A stretch of 64,000 nt of DNA from Methylobacter tundripaludum SV96 (GTDB lineage: Bacteria > Pseudomonadota > Gammaproteobacteria > Methylococcales > Methylomonadaceae): NCBI RefSeq assembly GCF_000190755.2, contig NZ_JH109152.1, positions 1 to 64,000 of the forward strand. Reading direction: 5' to 3'. The first letter of the stretch is position 1. Each line of letters opens with the position of its first letter. Shown one piece after another: positions 44,372 to 53,234 of this stretch. Both the position numbers and the translations under genes were made by a program. Below the pieces are notes generated by a model. The model saw only the letters and a program-made list of their open reading frames with translations. It did not search any database and was not told the DNA's origin.

Positions 44372-45091
44372 ATGAGCGACATATCTTCTTTTTCAATCCA
44401 AAATCCAAAGCAAATAATCAGTCATTTATCATTATTAGTTAAAAATAAATGCTTGCTCAGCGCCCGTTTTGGAGCAAACAATGAGTCCTATATCACTACA
44501 TTGCTTAGCGTTAATGAAGGAAATAATACGGTAGTATTGGATTACGGGCCCAAAGAAGATTTGAATCAACGTATTCTTAATGCCGGCAAGGTTTCATTCG
44601 ATACTGATTATAATGGCATTAAAGTTTCTTTCGCGGGAACTGAGCTGAAAAAAATCACCCATAAAGGTGATTCGGCATTCAGCATGTCGATTCCTAAATC
44701 GCTTTACTGGATGCAGCGTAGAGAGTACTACCGGGTAAAATCGCCGCTTTCAAAACCCAGTTATTGCCAATTAATAGTAGAAGGCAGGGAACCCGTTAAC
44801 CTTAAGTTATACGACATCAGTCTGACAGGCTTTGCAATGCTTAATGTTTCCAAAGAAGTTTCCGATCTACTGATTCCCGGCACATCATTTTCGCAATGTA
44901 AGCTCATACTTTCAGAAGCAGGGGAGAGTCCTATTTCCTTTGAGGTCTGCGCCAAGTACATAATTAACCCTGACAAACCGCAAAAAATACAAAAAATAGG
45001 CTGTAAGTTCAATAAGATAACGCGTTCAGTCGAAGAAGTTATTCAGCGCTATATGCATCAGATTCAACGAGAGGACTTACAGAAAGAGTAA
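44372..45091 (+). CDS. YcgR-like PilZ protein, copy 1
   Basis: 239 residues: an N-terminal YcgR-type domain (residues 15-115: LLVKNKCLLSARFG; SIPKSLYWMQRREYYRV) and a C-terminal PilZ domain. The c-di-GMP motifs are RREYYRVKSP near 120 and DISLTGFAML near 149. In enteric bacteria YcgR binds the flagellar motor and slows it. The next gene is a close paralogue (45240-45977). No flagellar gene is in the window. Confidence 0.88.
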   Translation: MSDISSFSIQNPKQIISHLSLLVKNKCLLSARFGANNESYITTLLSVNEGNNTVVLDYGPKEDLNQRILNAGKVSFDTDYNGIKVSFAGTELKKITHKGDSAFSMSIPKSLYWMQRREYYRVKSPLSKPSYCQLIVEGREPVNLKLYDISLTGFAMLNVSKEVSDLLIPGTSFSQCKLILSEAGESPISFEVCAKYIINPDKPQKIQKIGCKFNKITRSVEEVIQRYMHQIQREDLQKE

Positions 45092-45239
45092 TTCAGTTGT
45101 ATTGGCAAGCGACAAAAATCGCATGAAGTGAGAAATTTAATAGCCCTTTATACCCTTCACTCGCTTTTACGCAGCGTAAGTACCTAATGATTACACACTT
45201 GTTGCCCAGTAATCAGCTAAACACCTATGGTCATTATTA

Positions 45240-45977
45240 ATGAGCGACGCCTCCTCTTTTTCAATCTACAGTCCAAGGCAAATAGTTCACAATTTATCTA
45301 TATTGATTAAGAATAAATGCCTGCTTAGCGTTCGTTTTGGCGAAGGCAAAGCATTCTTTCTTACGGCAATACTTGAGATTGATGAGGCAAATAATTCCAT
45401 AGTGTTCGATTACGGACCCAAAGAAGTTTTAAACCAACAGCTTCTTAAGGCTACCAGAATCACTTTCGAAGCCGATTTTGCAGGCATTAAAGCTTCTTTC
45501 AAAGGCAGCATGTTGGAACAAATTCTTTATAATGGGGAACCGGCGTTTTCCATGCCAATCCCCGAGTCGATCTTTTGGATGCAGCGTAGAGAATTCTTTC
45601 GCATAAAATCACCGCGTTCAAAAGGCAGCTATTGTCAGCTGGTACTGGAGGGCCACGAATCCGTTAATTTAATGTTATACGACATTAGTCTCACCGGTTT
45701 TTCCGTACTTAATACCTCAACTGAAATATCCAACTTATTGATACCCGGTACACAATTAGAAAAGTCCAGACTTGTACTTTCAGGGGCCGGTGAAGATGCC
45801 ATCTCCTTTAAGGTCTGCTCCAAGCTCGTCATTAACCCGGATAAAATTGCCGCGCTCAAAATCCAAAAAATAGGTTGTTCATTTACCCGAATAACGCCTG
45901 TATTTGAATCGACCGTCCAGCGCTATATCAATCAACTTCAACGAGAAAGTATACAAAAAACAAGTGAACAGAATTAA
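45240..45977 (+). CDS. YcgR-like PilZ protein, copy 2
   Basis: 245 residues and most of the length aligns with copy 1 without gaps (SFSIY.P.QIV.NLS.L.KNKCLLS.RFG). c-di-GMP motifs RREFFRIKSP and DISLTGFSVL are intact. It carries three extra residues near KIAALKIQKIGC. The intergenic gap of 148 bases has its own AT-rich promoter-like stretch. A tandem duplicate that has kept all ligand residues. Confidence 0.88.
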   Translation: MSDASSFSIYSPRQIVHNLSILIKNKCLLSVRFGEGKAFFLTAILEIDEANNSIVFDYGPKEVLNQQLLKATRITFEADFAGIKASFKGSMLEQILYNGEPAFSMPIPESIFWMQRREFFRIKSPRSKGSYCQLVLEGHESVNLMLYDISLTGFSVLNTSTEISNLLIPGTQLEKSRLVLSGAGEDAISFKVCSKLVINPDKIAALKIQKIGCSFTRITPVFESTVQRYINQLQRESIQKTSEQN

Positions 45978-46025
45978 GTTTATTGCAATGACAAACACAC
46001 TTCCAACTCGCGCAAAGCAATAACT

Positions 46026-47384
46026 ATGACCGGCACATCTGCTTCTATACGACGCAACATCATCACCGTTACCCAACTTAACCGCGAAACCAGTCAATTA
46101 CTTGCCGAGCATTTTCTGTCTGTTCTGGTTGAAGGCGAGTTATCCAATTTAAGTACCCCTTCTTCCGGGCACCTGTATTTTTCGCTGAAGGATGCTAATG
46201 CACAGGTACGTTGCGCGATGTTTCGCACTCAGCAGCGCCGGTTGGCGTTTAAGCCGGAAAACGGCAAGCAGGTTATCGTCAAGGCGCAAGTCAGCCTGTA
46301 CGAACCCCGAGGCGATTACCAGCTTATCGTCGAACATATCGAAGAAGCCGGTGACGGCGCTTTACGCAGGGCGTTTGATGCGTTAAAGCTGAAGCTGTCG
46401 GAACAAGGGCTGTTCGATGCCGCCCACAAACAAACTTTGCCCACGCTGCCAAGAGCCATTGGTGTTATTACTTCGCCGTCAGGCGCGGCTATCAGGGACA
46501 TACTGACCGTGCTGCAAAGACGTTTTGCAGCGATACCGGTGATTGTTTACCCGGTTGCGGTGCAAGGCGATAACGCAAAACATGAAATTGCCAAGGCGAT
46601 AGCCACCGCTAACCGACATAAGCAATGCGACGTTATCATTCTCGGACGGGGCGGAGGGTCGCTGGAAGATCTTTGGGCATTCAATGAAGAGCTGGTTGCC
46701 AGAGCCATTTATGATAGCGAAATTCCGATTATTTCAGCTGTTGGGCACGAAACCGATTTTACCATTGCCGATTTTGTCGCCGATCTGCGTGCGGCAACGC
46801 CTTCAGCGGCCGCAGAACACGCCAGCCCCGATCAGCAGCAATGGCTGTCGCGATTCATGTATCTGGAATCGCGGTTGCAACAACAACTGCAACGAAAGCT
46901 GAATCAAAAACAGCAAACTCTGGATTGGCTGAACCAGCGGTTGCAACAGCAACATCCCGGTCAGAAGCTGGCTGGAAATGCGCGGCGCATGGCTGAACTT
47001 GAAGCTAGACTTAATCAAGCCATACACGCAAAATTGCGTCATATGACCGGCATTATTGAAGCAAAAACGGCGAAATTATGGCAGCATAATCCTGCGATAA
47101 CCATAAGAAGCCATAAACAACGGCAAGACTATTTGAGTAAGCGGCTTATTTCCGCAGCCGCACACAAGCTGGAACAGCTTAATCAGCGATTGTTAAATTC
47201 CAGCCAGACCCTGCATGCGGTCAGTCCGCTGGCAACGCTAAACCGTGGTTATGCGATGGTAATCAGCCCGTCTTCCGGGGAAATCATCCGCTCTACCGAA
47301 CAACTTAAGCCCGGCGATAGGGTTCAAACCCGCCTCGCGCAAGGCCGATTCACCAGCCAAATTAAAGTTATTGATCCGGATTAA
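46026..47384 (+). CDS. xseA: Exodeoxyribonuclease VII large subunit XseA
   Basis: Single-strand exonuclease subunit. 452 residues: N-terminal OB domain (TVTQLNRETSQLLAEHFLSVLVEGELSNLS; SGHLYFSLKDANAQVRCAMF) and the catalytic domain with ITSPSGAAIRDILTVLQRR, LGRGGGSLEDLWAFNEE and SAVGHETDFTIADFVADLRAATPSAAAE, then a long coiled coil (290-400) and LNRGYAMV. The 3' end overlaps the convergent thpR gene by 17 bases. Confidence 0.95.
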   Translation: MTGTSASIRRNIITVTQLNRETSQLLAEHFLSVLVEGELSNLSTPSSGHLYFSLKDANAQVRCAMFRTQQRRLAFKPENGKQVIVKAQVSLYEPRGDYQLIVEHIEEAGDGALRRAFDALKLKLSEQGLFDAAHKQTLPTLPRAIGVITSPSGAAIRDILTVLQRRFAAIPVIVYPVAVQGDNAKHEIAKAIATANRHKQCDVIILGRGGGSLEDLWAFNEELVARAIYDSEIPIISAVGHETDFTIADFVADLRAATPSAAAEHASPDQQQWLSRFMYLESRLQQQLQRKLNQKQQTLDWLNQRLQQQHPGQKLAGNARRMAELEARLNQAIHAKLRHMTGIIEAKTAKLWQHNPAITIRSHKQRQDYLSKRLISAAAHKLEQLNQRLLNSSQTLHAVSPLATLNRGYAMVISPSSGEIIRSTEQLKPGDRVQTRLAQGRFTSQIKVIDPD

Positions 47385-47913
47385 CGGTTGGCTTGATAAA
47401 AGGCCATTGCTGTCTCACTTTATAACAGACGCCATCCGGCTCGCTACAGGACTCAACCAGGCAGAACGCTTCGGCGCGCCAGACTATCGGTTCAATCTTC
47501 ACGTCCGGCAAATACCGGGCATGCCGGGCCAGGGTGATATGGGGGATGTAGGGTCTGGTGTCGGTGTGCAGACCGCAATCTGCGACCGTCGCCTCTAACG
47601 CGGACACCAACATAGCGGCCGGATTTGGCACGGGTTGCCGACTGGTCAGGCATAAAATCCTGGGTCTATTCCAATAACTTAAGCTGTCAAAGGTCAATGA
47701 AAAAGGTTGTGCGGTAATGTCGGCGACGGACTGTTTAATCAATAATTCAGTATCTGTGTTAACAGCCCCCAAAAACACCAGTGTTACATGGAGATTGTGC
47801 GGCTGCACCCATTTGAACCCCTTGGCCGTGATGGACTGACTCAAGCGCGCCAGCGCTTGCCGGGTTTCATCGTCAGGCCATAAAGCAAAAAACAATCTTG
47901 ACGTATCAGGCAT
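47368..47913 (-). CDS. thpR: RNA 2',3'-cyclic phosphodiesterase ThpR
   Basis: 2H phosphoesterase of 181 residues, with the two H-x-T motifs HVTLVFLG near residue 42 and HITLARH near 126. Members hydrolyse RNA cyclic ends to 2'-phosphates. ATG at 47913 gives MPDTSRLFFALWP; the TTG further up is not needed. Convergent with xseA. Confidence 0.9.
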   Translation of the reverse strand: MPDTSRLFFALWPDDETRQALARLSQSITAKGFKWVQPHNLHVTLVFLGAVNTDTELLIKQSVADITAQPFSLTFDSLSYWNRPRILCLTSRQPVPNPAAMLVSALEATVADCGLHTDTRPYIPHITLARHARYLPDVKIEPIVWRAEAFCLVESCSEPDGVCYKVRQQWPFIKPTVNPDQ

Positions 47914-48053
47914 GGTTTTAAACAACGGTGGTATGAACAAAGCTTATCTACAGTGAGTAAACGCCCAAAAATAGATAGGTCGAAAGCGGTTGTAACTCTG
48001 TAATTTGGCTTGAATAGTCATATCAAGTTACAGATTTAACCGCTACCTTTTTC

Positions 48054-48482
48054 TTATTGAGCGCTTGATGTCGAGCCGGTCTGTCCGTCGAGGTGGCTGT
48101 GGATTGGCCGGGTTATTCGTTTTACGCTATGTTGGGCTGTCCATGCGAAGGCTATGAACGTTATGGTGACGATAACAAGAGTTAATAGACCGCTACGAAG
48201 CAGTGAAGGATGCGAGGCTTGTACCGCATGACAACGCTTGACGATGACGGTAACGATCCAATTCCAATGAAGCGTCAGATGAATAACAAGTACGGCTAAC
48301 AGTCCAAAACTGATCCAGAAATGGATGTCGCCATACTGGTGACGGGTAAGACCCCACAGGCTGAACGCTTTGTTGCTTCCTGGTGGCAATGGGAAACGCA
48401 ATATATAGCCTGTCGCAATCATGCCGAGAAACAGCAAGGCGGCGAGCAGGTCAATGATGATGTTTACAAGGGTGCGGCTCAT
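48054..48482 (-). CDS. DUF4405 membrane protein, cytochrome b-like
   Basis: 142 residues, three or four membrane helices. DUF4405 members resemble the cytochrome b561 fold: the first helix LLAALLFLGMIATGYILRF, paired His residues in RHQYGDIHFWIS and IHLTLHWNWI that could ligate heme. It lies 160 bases downstream of a multicopper oxidase gene on the same strand and may be co-expressed with it. Confidence 0.7.
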   Translation of the reverse strand: MSRTLVNIIIDLLAALLFLGMIATGYILRFPLPPGSNKAFSLWGLTRHQYGDIHFWISFGLLAVLVIHLTLHWNWIVTVIVKRCHAVQASHPSLLRSGLLTLVIVTITFIAFAWTAQHSVKRITRPIHSHLDGQTGSTSSAQ

Positions 48483-48643
48483 ATTTAGGACAAGACAATG
48501 GACGGGCATGGATTTTCTGCCGGTGTTGCCAAAAGCGGTTTTGAGGTCAGGTGATTCCTAAGCATAAACAAACGTCCTGTAGAAGCCGCTTTAGTCGCGA
48601 TGTGCCTGCCATCAGAATCAGCCAACCTGAAATAAAACCGGAA

Positions 48644-50281
48644 TTATTTAATAAGAAAATCCCGCATCATGCCCATATCCTCGTGTTCCAGGTTATGGCA
48701 GTGGTACATGAACAGGCCTTTAAAATCATTAAACGGTTTTAGTATCGTCACTTTCTCGCCCGGCATCACCAGAACCGTATCTTTCCAGCCGCCGTCTATA
48801 AATCCTGAGGAAACGCTGGCATAGTTATCGGAACCTGAACTCACTTCCCGCTTGACGATCTGGAATTGTTCGCCGTGTAAATGCATCGGATGCGGCATAT
48901 CCATCATCATGCCGTGCATGCCGCCGTTAAAACCATTATCGAATTCTATTAATTGCAGGCTGTTAACCGGGATGATTTCATCCGGCTGAACGTCATCCAT
49001 TTTATAAGAACGGCCATTTAGCAGGGCTGACATGTGTTGCATGGATAAGGCAATGGTTCTGGGATTAGCCGCATTGGCTGCATTCTTGACCTGTAACGCG
49101 GTGATGGGGGTCAGGACTTTTGGCAAAGTGTTGTCGCCTTGCTCCTTTTTGGCGACCCGGATTTTTAATAAGGGGTAGTCCGAACCGGAAGGCAAGGTAC
49201 TGACTGACATCATGCCGCCACGCATCATTCCGCCCATGCCATGTCCCATCATTCCTCCGTGGTCGCGCCCCCCCATCATTCCGCCACCCATCATGCCCAT
49301 GCCGCCATGCGCGGATGTATCAAACTGAAGGCTGCGCAAGGTTAGCTCGGTGCCTACCGCCCGCCCGCTGAAGTCCATCCATAATTCCAGTCTTTCCCCT
49401 GGAGCCAGCATGACATAAGCGTGTTGCTTGGGACTTTCCAGCAAGCCGCCGTCAACGCCTATTACGGTGAGAGGGGTGCCGTCATCCCAAGCCAGTTTAT
49501 AAATACGGGAATTAGAACCGTTGACCAGCCGGAGCCGATAGGGGCGCGTCGCTACCGGTAATACGAAGTCAGGCCGACCGTTGACCAGGATCTGGTCGCC
49601 CAAAAAGCCCTGCATGCGTTGCATCATGTGGGCTGAGTAAACCAGTTGGTTTTGACCGTCGAAACTGCGATCCTGAATCACCAACGGGACGTCAAGCTCG
49701 CCGTTCGGTAAATTCAGCGCTTGTTCCTGAGCGTCACTGACGATTAACAGACCCGCCAAGCCGGAGTAGACCTGCCTGGCCGTGACGCCGTGGGTATGGG
49801 CGTGGTAAAAGTAGGTGCCCGCCCGGTTGAGTATCTCGAATTCATAGACGTAAGTTTCGCCGCGATTGATCGCATACATGGGGTTGCCGTCCATGTTGGC
49901 GGGTACATGCAGGCCATGCCAATGCAGGATCGATTGCGCCGGCAAGTTATTGTTAAGAAACAGCCGAACCTTTTGGCCTTTTTTAAAGCGCAGGGTAGGG
50001 GCCAGATAGGTGCCTTCATTATTATCAAGCACGTCTGATGGGCCTTTGATGACCTTGCCGGTGATTTTCCAGACGCGGGTTTTGTCGCCGTTTAAAATGG
50101 CCACGTCAGCTGTGTTCTGGGTCAGTTCAATTTCAACGTCAGGAAGAAAGTCGGCAGATGGCGCGTTGACTCTGACAAATTCGCCAGCCTGAGCCCAGCT
50201 CGGATAAGTGATCGCTCCGGCGATGCCCATTGCGGCATATTTTAATAGTTTTCGGCGTTGCAAATTAGTCGTCGTTTTCAT
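48644..50281 (-). CDS. Multicopper oxidase, CueO-like
   Basis: 545 residues. A Tat signal (RRKLLKYAAMGIAG) exports the folded protein. Copper motifs: SILHWHGLHVPANMDG, YFYHAHTHGVTARQVYSG, HPMHLHGEQFQIV and MYHCHNLEHEDMGMM, giving the T1 and T2/T3 sites. A Met/Gly/His-rich loop (HGGMGMMGGGMMGGRDHGG and on, residues 320-355) matches the copper-binding loop of CueO. It likely oxidises Cu(I) in the periplasm, protecting from copper toxicity; in a methanotroph copper handling is central. Symbol omitted since other laccase-like roles are possible. Confidence 0.88.
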   Translation of the reverse strand: MKTTTNLQRRKLLKYAAMGIAGAITYPSWAQAGEFVRVNAPSADFLPDVEIELTQNTADVAILNGDKTRVWKITGKVIKGPSDVLDNNEGTYLAPTLRFKKGQKVRLFLNNNLPAQSILHWHGLHVPANMDGNPMYAINRGETYVYEFEILNRAGTYFYHAHTHGVTARQVYSGLAGLLIVSDAQEQALNLPNGELDVPLVIQDRSFDGQNQLVYSAHMMQRMQGFLGDQILVNGRPDFVLPVATRPYRLRLVNGSNSRIYKLAWDDGTPLTVIGVDGGLLESPKQHAYVMLAPGERLELWMDFSGRAVGTELTLRSLQFDTSAHGGMGMMGGGMMGGRDHGGMMGHGMGGMMRGGMMSVSTLPSGSDYPLLKIRVAKKEQGDNTLPKVLTPITALQVKNAANAANPRTIALSMQHMSALLNGRSYKMDDVQPDEIIPVNSLQLIEFDNGFNGGMHGMMMDMPHPMHLHGEQFQIVKREVSSGSDNYASVSSGFIDGGWKDTVLVMPGEKVTILKPFNDFKGLFMYHCHNLEHEDMGMMRDFLIK

Positions 50282-51043
50282 CTGGACTTCCTCGATTTAA
50301 TTAATATTAGCCTGTTGTAATATGCGACTTTGTACCATAGTTTTTGCAACGTGTGTTAATCGGGGTTGCTGGGTAACGCGATTAGTCAACGCGGTTCTTT
50401 ACCCTAAAGAAAAAACCGGGTTGTGACGGTGGCAACTGACAGAGGGTATAGGAAGTAAGCGGTTCGTCAAATTAGTAAAAATACTTAGCAGTCGGTTTCG
50501 CGGTATTGTTAAGCAAGGGGGAAGAGTTTTACCGCCCCATTCCTTGGTTTTGTTTTGGAATTCGGCTGGACACTAATCTTAATAAACAGCTGATGTTACG
50601 CATTGTCCATCACCGCCGCGAAAAAGACAGGCCTCAGATGACACGGACTTGATCTTCCTTATCATTGCCCAGAAATATCTTGTTCCCTGCATAGGAATAT
50701 CCTCGGGCGTACCAGCTCATTTGTCATGGTCATTCAGTTAAGGCGCGGGCATCTATTTTCGCAGGCAATGCCTAACGTCAGTAAACCGCATAAAATCGCA
50801 ACGACTTGAAAAGGAACGGCAAGTCTCGGACGGGTTCCTAAGCAAGACTTCGCGGCGGTAAACCCGATTAGCAAGCGCGGCGGCAGTGTTTACGGACCTT
50901 GTTGGCCTACGGAGTCGTAGCGGCAGGGACCTCTTAACAGCGCAGCAGTCGAAGTGGAGAAGTGGAGAAGTTTGCAAAACAGAGGAACTCAGGCCGGATA
51001 TGAACGGGCGAACCAAACCCATCATTTGCGATTGACCTTGGCT
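50282..51043. other. Intergenic, no gene seen
   Basis: 762 bases without a credible gene. A 90-codon minus-strand frame (50753-51025) has no ribosome site and a Ser/Arg-rich composition typical of chance ORFs. The promoter of the multicopper oxidase lies in the first 100 bases. Confidence 0.5.
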
Positions 51044-51481
51044 TTAGCCCTTCAATTGCTTCGCCCAGCGATAAACGGCGGTTTCAGTGACTTTCGCATG
51101 CGCCCATTGCAGCCAGCGAGTGACGGTGGTGTAAGTGATCCTAAGGAAGGTAAAGGTTAACAGCTGCGGTTTGGTCAGCGCAAACACTCTGGCTACCAGT
51201 AAAGTGCCGAGTAATTTTGCCAATACTTCCATCAGGATGCCTTGCAGAATCAATCCTTTTGCCAGCAATCCAAATGCCGCCAGGTTGATCGGCGTCACAA
51301 TCAGTATCGGAATACTAAACGCCACCAGCGCCATGGTCGCAGTTGTCTGACTGAGCCATTGTTCAAATTGTTGCAGATTCAGCCATTGGGATAATGAGCG
51401 CCCAAATGCCGTCAGTAAATCCCACAGCCATTCCTCAATAATCAGGAAGATGGCTAAAAGCGAAAGCAGGGTTTTTTTCAT
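51044..51481 (-). CDS. Hypothetical membrane protein
   Basis: 145 residues, starting MKKTLLSLLAIFLIIEEWLWDL. At least two hydrophobic segments (residues 4-20 and 45-75, MALVAFSIPILIVTPINLAAFGLLAKGLI) and a C-terminal basic amphipathic tail (RWLQWAHAKVTETAVYRWAKQLKG). I have seen similar proteins in proteobacteria with no assigned function. Confidence 0.65.
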   Translation of the reverse strand: MKKTLLSLLAIFLIIEEWLWDLLTAFGRSLSQWLNLQQFEQWLSQTTATMALVAFSIPILIVTPINLAAFGLLAKGLILQGILMEVLAKLLGTLLVARVFALTKPQLLTFTFLRITYTTVTRWLQWAHAKVTETAVYRWAKQLKG

Positions 51482-51594
51482 AATTTTTTAGATTCAACTC
51501 ATCAGTGCAACAGTGTTATTCAGTGTCGAAGCCGATCAGGAAGCACCGGTAGGGTTTGGCTAACCCTAAAGAAGAAGGTCCGTCTTTCAGTGTC

Positions 51595-52650
51595 TTAGAT
51601 AGCGTTTTCAGCCATTACCTGGTTTCTGCCGTTATCTTTAGCTCGGTACATTGCCATATCCGCGCGCTCGATCAAGCTTTCGATCGAGTCGTTTATTTTA
51701 AAACTTGAGACACCGATAGAAATGGTCACCTTTCCTATCGATTTTTTGCTGCCCTTCAGCTTTAAAGGATGCTGGGCTAATGAAGTTCTTATTTTTTCGG
51801 CAATTTCCATGGCTTTGTTAAGCGGTGTATTGGGCATGATAATAGCCATTTCTTCGCCACCATAGCGCGCTGCACAATGATGCTCGGTAATATGTTGCTT
51901 CATCAGATTAGCCGTGTAACGCAGTACGTTATCTCCCATCTGGTGACCAAAGGTATCATTCACTTGTTTGAAATGGTCAATGTCTAAAATAAGCAAGCAA
52001 AGTTCGACATCGTTTTGTTTGTGAATTTCAATATATTCATTCAACTTTTGATCAAAAGCCCGGCGGTTTAAGAGCCCCGTCAATGCGTCGGTTTTCGCCG
52101 TTTCGCGTGCATGCGCAAGTTCCTGCCGCAGCAACTGCATTTCCTTTTTATTATCGTCCAGTTGAGTCTGCAAGGTCATGCTGGTTTCGGCAAGACCTTT
52201 GGTTCCCGCGATGATTTCGGTCAAGACTATTTTGATTTCAGGCAGGTCTTGGTTGTTTTCCAGCTTTTTACTCTGATTCTGGAAGTCTATGGTTGCCGCA
52301 CTGGCTTTTTCGCCAGTCGTGTCCAAAGCTTCACCTGTTTTGTTAATAAGCTGCAACAGGAGGTGATTTATTTTTTCCAGGGAGTCGATCGAAGTGTCGC
52401 AGATATATTTTTTAAAGAGTTTGGCGCTTAATTCAGACGTAAAAACAACCTGCTTGCCCAGAAGTGCATCCAGTTCATTGTTTAAACCAATGTTTCTGCC
52501 AATAATATATTCATAGAAAATTGCAAAATTAAGAGGATCGGTAGCAATTTTATGCTTTGACATGAGGGGAAGTATTTGCCGAAGATATTCTGCATTTTGC
52601 TCCAGCGTGTCATCGTATGTAGGAAGAAATGTTAAGCCGTCGATTATCAT
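51595..52650 (-). CDS. Cytoplasmic diguanylate cyclase (GGDEF)
   Basis: 351 residues: a helical N-terminal region of about 160 residues with coiled coil (LDDNKKEMQLLRQELAHARE), then a GGDEF domain. The active-site motif is ARYGGEEMAIIMP, the GGEE variant that can still make c-di-GMP. No RxxD inhibitory site lies five residues before it, and no transmembrane helix is seen. Second cyclase of the window. Confidence 0.85.
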   Translation of the reverse strand: MIIDGLTFLPTYDDTLEQNAEYLRQILPLMSKHKIATDPLNFAIFYEYIIGRNIGLNNELDALLGKQVVFTSELSAKLFKKYICDTSIDSLEKINHLLLQLINKTGEALDTTGEKASAATIDFQNQSKKLENNQDLPEIKIVLTEIIAGTKGLAETSMTLQTQLDDNKKEMQLLRQELAHARETAKTDALTGLLNRRAFDQKLNEYIEIHKQNDVELCLLILDIDHFKQVNDTFGHQMGDNVLRYTANLMKQHITEHHCAARYGGEEMAIIMPNTPLNKAMEIAEKIRTSLAQHPLKLKGSKKSIGKVTISIGVSSFKINDSIESLIERADMAMYRAKDNGRNQVMAENAI

Positions 52651-53234
52651 TCTTTAAAGTCAATAATATTCATTAATTGCCATCTATTTTAATCAGTTAC
52701 TCTCTGTTTTCAAGTGCTAGTATCTTCTAATTCAATACATACGCATATAAATATTATTTTAAAATTCAAAATGTACCTTGTCGGCATAAATATCTACGGG
52801 TCATGGTCCGCGTTGTCAGCAAGACCAGCTAAAGGTTGATAGTTCAGAGACAGTCAGGCGGATTTGACAATATGGCATTGGTAATAAGTACAGCCTGCTC
52901 GGGTCAGCAATTGATCTTAGCATCACCGATAAAATCATCAATTCCTCTCCCTGTTATGATGGCTAATATGCTGTTTTTTAACTAAAATTATGAGTATAAT
53001 CAAATCATAAGGTATCTTTTCACCGCCCCAACGCAGACCGTCCGTACAGCCGTCGACATATCCTGCGGTTCCCTTTTTCGGGTATATTATAGGTCTACTT
53101 GATCAGTATGGATTTAGATGCCCGAGCCACTATCTTTAAAATCTCAATCTGGTATCTTTGTTGCTTGGTCGGCTTTCCAGTTTAAAAAATGAACCGCACC
53201 TGTTGGTTGAATTTAACATAGTAAATAAAAAATA
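52651..53234. other. Divergent intergenic region, no gene seen
   Basis: 584 bases between the cyclase and the helicase gene. No hairpin family or coding pattern I trust; AT-rich near 52690-52790 and 52960-53020. Confidence 0.5.

Noticed and set aside
48644-50281. Reading the multicopper oxidase as a particulate methane mono-oxygenase-related copper protein
   Set aside because: The four copper motifs and Tat signal are those of CueO/laccases; nothing resembles PmoB.
50753-51025. 90-codon minus-strand ORF
   Set aside because: Ser/Arg-rich chance frame without a ribosome site or recognisable features.
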